Origin: CANJSG01 sp038203875
GTDB taxonomy: Bacteria > Verrucomicrobiota > Verrucomicrobiia > Limisphaerales > CANJSG01
DNA: 8,033 nucleotides
Direction: 5' to 3'
NCBI GenBank assembly: GCA_038203875.1
Contig: JBBRDN010000207.1
Coordinates: forward strand, 1 to 8,033
Shown here piece after piece: positions 5,898-8,033 of the stretch; the first letter of the stretch is position 1, and every line of letters starts with the position of its first letter. A program made the position numbers and the translations under genes. The notes beneath the pieces are model-generated. The model was not told where the DNA came from, did no database searches, and worked only from the letters and a program-made list of their open reading frames with translations.

Positions 5898-8033
5898 TCA
5901 GAACGCGAACGAGAGTCCGACGTAATAGTTGCGGCCGTAGGCGGGATCGATGCCGTCGTTACGGATGCGCGAGTAGTAGTCTTCGTCGAGGAGGTTGTTG
6001 ATGCCGGCCGTCAGACTGAGCGTGTCGCGATAGATCTTCACCTCGGCCGTCAGGTCCCAGACCATGTAGGCGGGGATGGCGTAGTTCGCGGAGTTGGCGT
6101 CGTCGCCGTAGTGCGAATCGACGAATGTTCCCTGCAACGAAACCTTCGCCCGAGTTCCCCAGCGACCCGTCACTCCGGCACGAAGGACGTGGCCGGGCGC
6201 ATACTGCGGAACATTGCCGTCGCGCGGTCCTGCGACGAACTCGGCGTCGAGCAACATGGCATTCGCATGCAGGCCCAATTGGAAGTCCGCGGGCTCGCCG
6301 GAGCCGCCCCGGAGCGCATCGACGAATCCCAGCAGCTCAAGCTCCGCCGCCGCTTCCCAGCCTCGATGAATCGCCCGGCCGACGTTCATCACCGTGTTGC
6401 CGACCGTGCCGATCTGGTTGTCAAAATCCAACCAGAAGAGGCTCGTGTCGAACGTGAGATAGGGAAGCGGATGTCCGCGCAGGCCGATCTCGTATTGCCA
6501 GCTCCGGCCTTCCTGGAGATCAGCGTTGATGACGGCGGTGCCGCCGGTCGGAACGGCTTCGGTGAAGATGTTGGGACGATAGGCCTGCGAGGCGTTGGCA
6601 TAAGCGGCAACCCCGTGGTTGATCGCGTATTCCAATCCGAGGCCGACGAGCGGCACGAACCCGGTCTCGCCCTTGTCGCCGAGGAGCGTGCCTGCGGCGG
6701 CCTTGTCCAGGTTGATGCTTTCCTTCGCCGTCTGGCGAAAACTTTCGAGACGGAACCCCGGCGTGATCGACAGCTTGCCGACGACAAAGCGGTTCTCGAT
6801 GAACACCGGCGCGTAGATCACGGAGCGCTCGCTCTGGCTGCGGACCTGCCCGTCGTCGGCATCCGCGGAAGCACCCCGTCGATCGATGCGCGGCGAGGCG
6901 GTGTGGTAGAGCTGCACGCCGGCCGCGAGGGTCTGGGTGTCGCCGCCCAGCTGGTAGTCGTGGCGCAGACGCGTCTCCACGCCTTCGGTGTAGAACTCCT
7001 GCAGCTCGATCGTGTTGCTGTTTGCCGTCGCGCCGGTCGGCACCGTGCCGAAGCCGCCGCCGCGTTGGCGTTTGCTGAAGCGCGAATAGTATCCGCCCCA
7101 AGCCGTCACGGTCATCTGCGTGCCTTCCGAAAAATCCTTCTCCCAGGCGAGCGACGCGTTGTAGCGCTCCAACCGGAAGCGATCGACGAAGCGCGAGGCG
7201 GTCTCGCGGTCCACGTTGTAGTTCACCGTGTTTGCGCCCGTCGCGAACGTCAGGCCGCCGGGTTCGCCGTGTTCCTCTCCATAACCGTCGAAGGTGAAGA
7301 TCCAGCGGCTGTCCGTCTTGGCGTCGAGCACGAACCGGATGCTGCCGGTGTTCAGATCCACGTCGCTGTTGGCCGTGCGGAAGCCGTCGGTCTGGCGGTG
7401 GTTGAAGTAGGCGTAGTAGCCGAGGCGCCCCACGGTCCCGTCGACGGAGTTGAAGGTGGAGTAGAGGCTGTCGCTCCCGAGCACGTGCTGCGTGTGGGCG
7501 GCGAACTCGCGGTCCAGCGAAGGACGATGGGTCACGAAGTTGATCGCGCCGCCCGGCTGCGGCCCATACATCAGCGAACCGCCGCCGCGGATGAACTCGA
7601 GGCGGTCCACCGTGTCGAACGGCGGCGTGTAGTAGGCTTCGGGATAGCCGAACTGGTCGGCGTGGATGGGGATGCCGTCCTTCAGCACCTGGGTGAACTG
7701 CGCGCGGCTGGGGTTCAGTCCGCGATACCCGATGCTCACGAGCGGACTGGTCTCCTCGCTCAGCAGCAGCCCGGGCGTCTTGGAAAGCGCCTGACGGTAG
7801 TTGTTGTTGCTGATGCGCGGAAGGTCGTCCAAGTCGATGACCGACGTCTTCTTCCCGGAGTAGACCTTGGTGCCGTCCACCGCCGGGAGAAACGTCGGTT
7901 GGACGAGGGAGTCCCCTTCCGCCTCGGCGGAGATCACCATGGTGGGAAGGAGGACCGGGGAATTGGTCTCGGCGGCGAGGCCCTGCGAGGCCAACCCGTG
8001 GGCCATGATCAGTGCGGTCAAACTGTGCGTGGA
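5898..8033 (-). CDS. FecA-like TonB-dependent outer-membrane receptor (5' end outside window)
   Basis: An outer-membrane beta-barrel transporter of the TonB-dependent family, closest by motif to FecA-type ferric-chelate receptors. The frame is open to the window edge at 8033. The visible start STHSLTALIMAHGLASQGLAAE is the hydrophobic end of a signal peptide, so the true start lies just beyond the window. TTG at 8021 and ATG at 8006 are in frame but would leave no basic n-region. Counting from 8021, a TonB box (PTMVISAEA) lies at about 26-34. The plug spans about 51-165 and includes LSKTPGLLLSEE, the GYRGLNPSRAQF segment, VLKDGIPIHADQFGYP and RGGGSLMYGPQPGGAINFVT (145-164). The rest is the barrel, ending YYVGLSFAF with the terminal Phe expected for outer-membrane insertion. 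There is no room for an N-terminal signalling (STN) domain between signal peptide and TonB box, so sigma/anti-sigma signalling of the FecIR type is unlikely. The ligand cannot be assigned from sequence. Confidence 0.93.
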   Translation of the reverse strand, partial: STHSLTALIMAHGLASQGLAAETNSPVLLPTMVISAEAEGDSLVQPTFLPAVDGTKVYSGKKTSVIDLDDLPRISNNNYRQALSKTPGLLLSEETSPLVSIGYRGLNPSRAQFTQVLKDGIPIHADQFGYPEAYYTPPFDTVDRLEFIRGGGSLMYGPQPGGAINFVTHRPSLDREFAAHTQHVLGSDSLYSTFNSVDGTVGRLGYYAYFNHRQTDGFRTANSDVDLNTGSIRFVLDAKTDSRWIFTFDGYGEEHGEPGGLTFATGANTVNYNVDRETASRFVDRFRLERYNASLAWEKDFSEGTQMTVTAWGGYYSRFSKRQRGGGFGTVPTGATANSNTIELQEFYTEGVETRLRHDYQLGGDTQTLAAGVQLYHTASPRIDRRGASADADDGQVRSQSERSVIYAPVFIENRFVVGKLSITPGFRLESFRQTAKESINLDKAAAGTLLGDKGETGFVPLVGLGLEYAINHGVAAYANASQAYRPNIFTEAVPTGGTAVINADLQEGRSWQYEIGLRGHPLPYLTFDTSLFWLDFDNQIGTVGNTVMNVGRAIHRGWEAAAELELLGFVDALRGGSGEPADFQLGLHANAMLLDAEFVAGPRDGNVPQYAPGHVLRAGVTGRWGTRAKVSLQGTFVDSHYGDDANSANYAIPAYMVWDLTAEVKIYRDTLSLTAGINNLLDEDYYSRIRNDGIDPAYGRNYYVGLSFAF

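Noticed and set aside
8006..8021. Start of the receptor gene at TTG 8021 or ATG 8006.
   Set aside because: The frame stays open to 8033, and both sites would cut into the hydrophobic part of the signal peptide and leave no positively charged N-terminus; the start is most likely outside the window.

Overview
The window looks like chromosomal DNA of a GC-rich Gram-negative bacterium of the Planctomycetes-Verrucomicrobia-Chlamydiae group, most likely Verrucomicrobiota. Three things point there. One is a PA14 domain joined to several cytochrome c modules. Another is a DUF1080 (3-keto-disaccharide hydrolase family) lipoprotein. The third is a PQQ-type sugar dehydrogenase ending in the heme-binding domain known from Pirellula and Verrucomicrobium. 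The start codons lack clear Shine-Dalgarno sequences. The lineage is inferred from protein architecture; no rRNA or marker gene is present.

Layout. Bases 1-191 are a leader with no convincing gene. On the plus strand, 192-2147 encodes an exported PA14-pentaheme cytochrome c. A strong intrinsic terminator at 2165-2197 follows it. Next, 2268-2948 encodes a DUF1080 lipoprotein. On the minus strand, 2970-5810 encodes a 946-residue secreted protein with three parts: a glucose/sorbosone-dehydrogenase-like beta-propeller, an SO2930-like diheme cytochrome and a PVC-type heme-binding domain. Upstream of it on the same strand, 5898-8033 encodes a FecA-like TonB-dependent outer-membrane receptor whose 5' end runs off the window. 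The two gene pairs converge, with only 21 bases between the stop codons at 2948 and 2970.

How the genes may work together. Every product is predicted to act outside the cytoplasm. The two cytochrome-bearing proteins carry eight CXXCH heme sites in total. A plausible reading is a cell-envelope carbohydrate oxidation locus: the receptor imports a chelate, cofactor or glycan fragment; the PQQ-type fusion oxidises a sugar and passes electrons along its own hemes; the pentaheme protein relays electrons; and the DUF1080 lipoprotein cleaves (3-keto-)glycosides. Only the domain assignments are well supported. The joint pathway is inference.

I found no mobile elements, CRISPR arrays, tRNA or rRNA genes, or large repeats.
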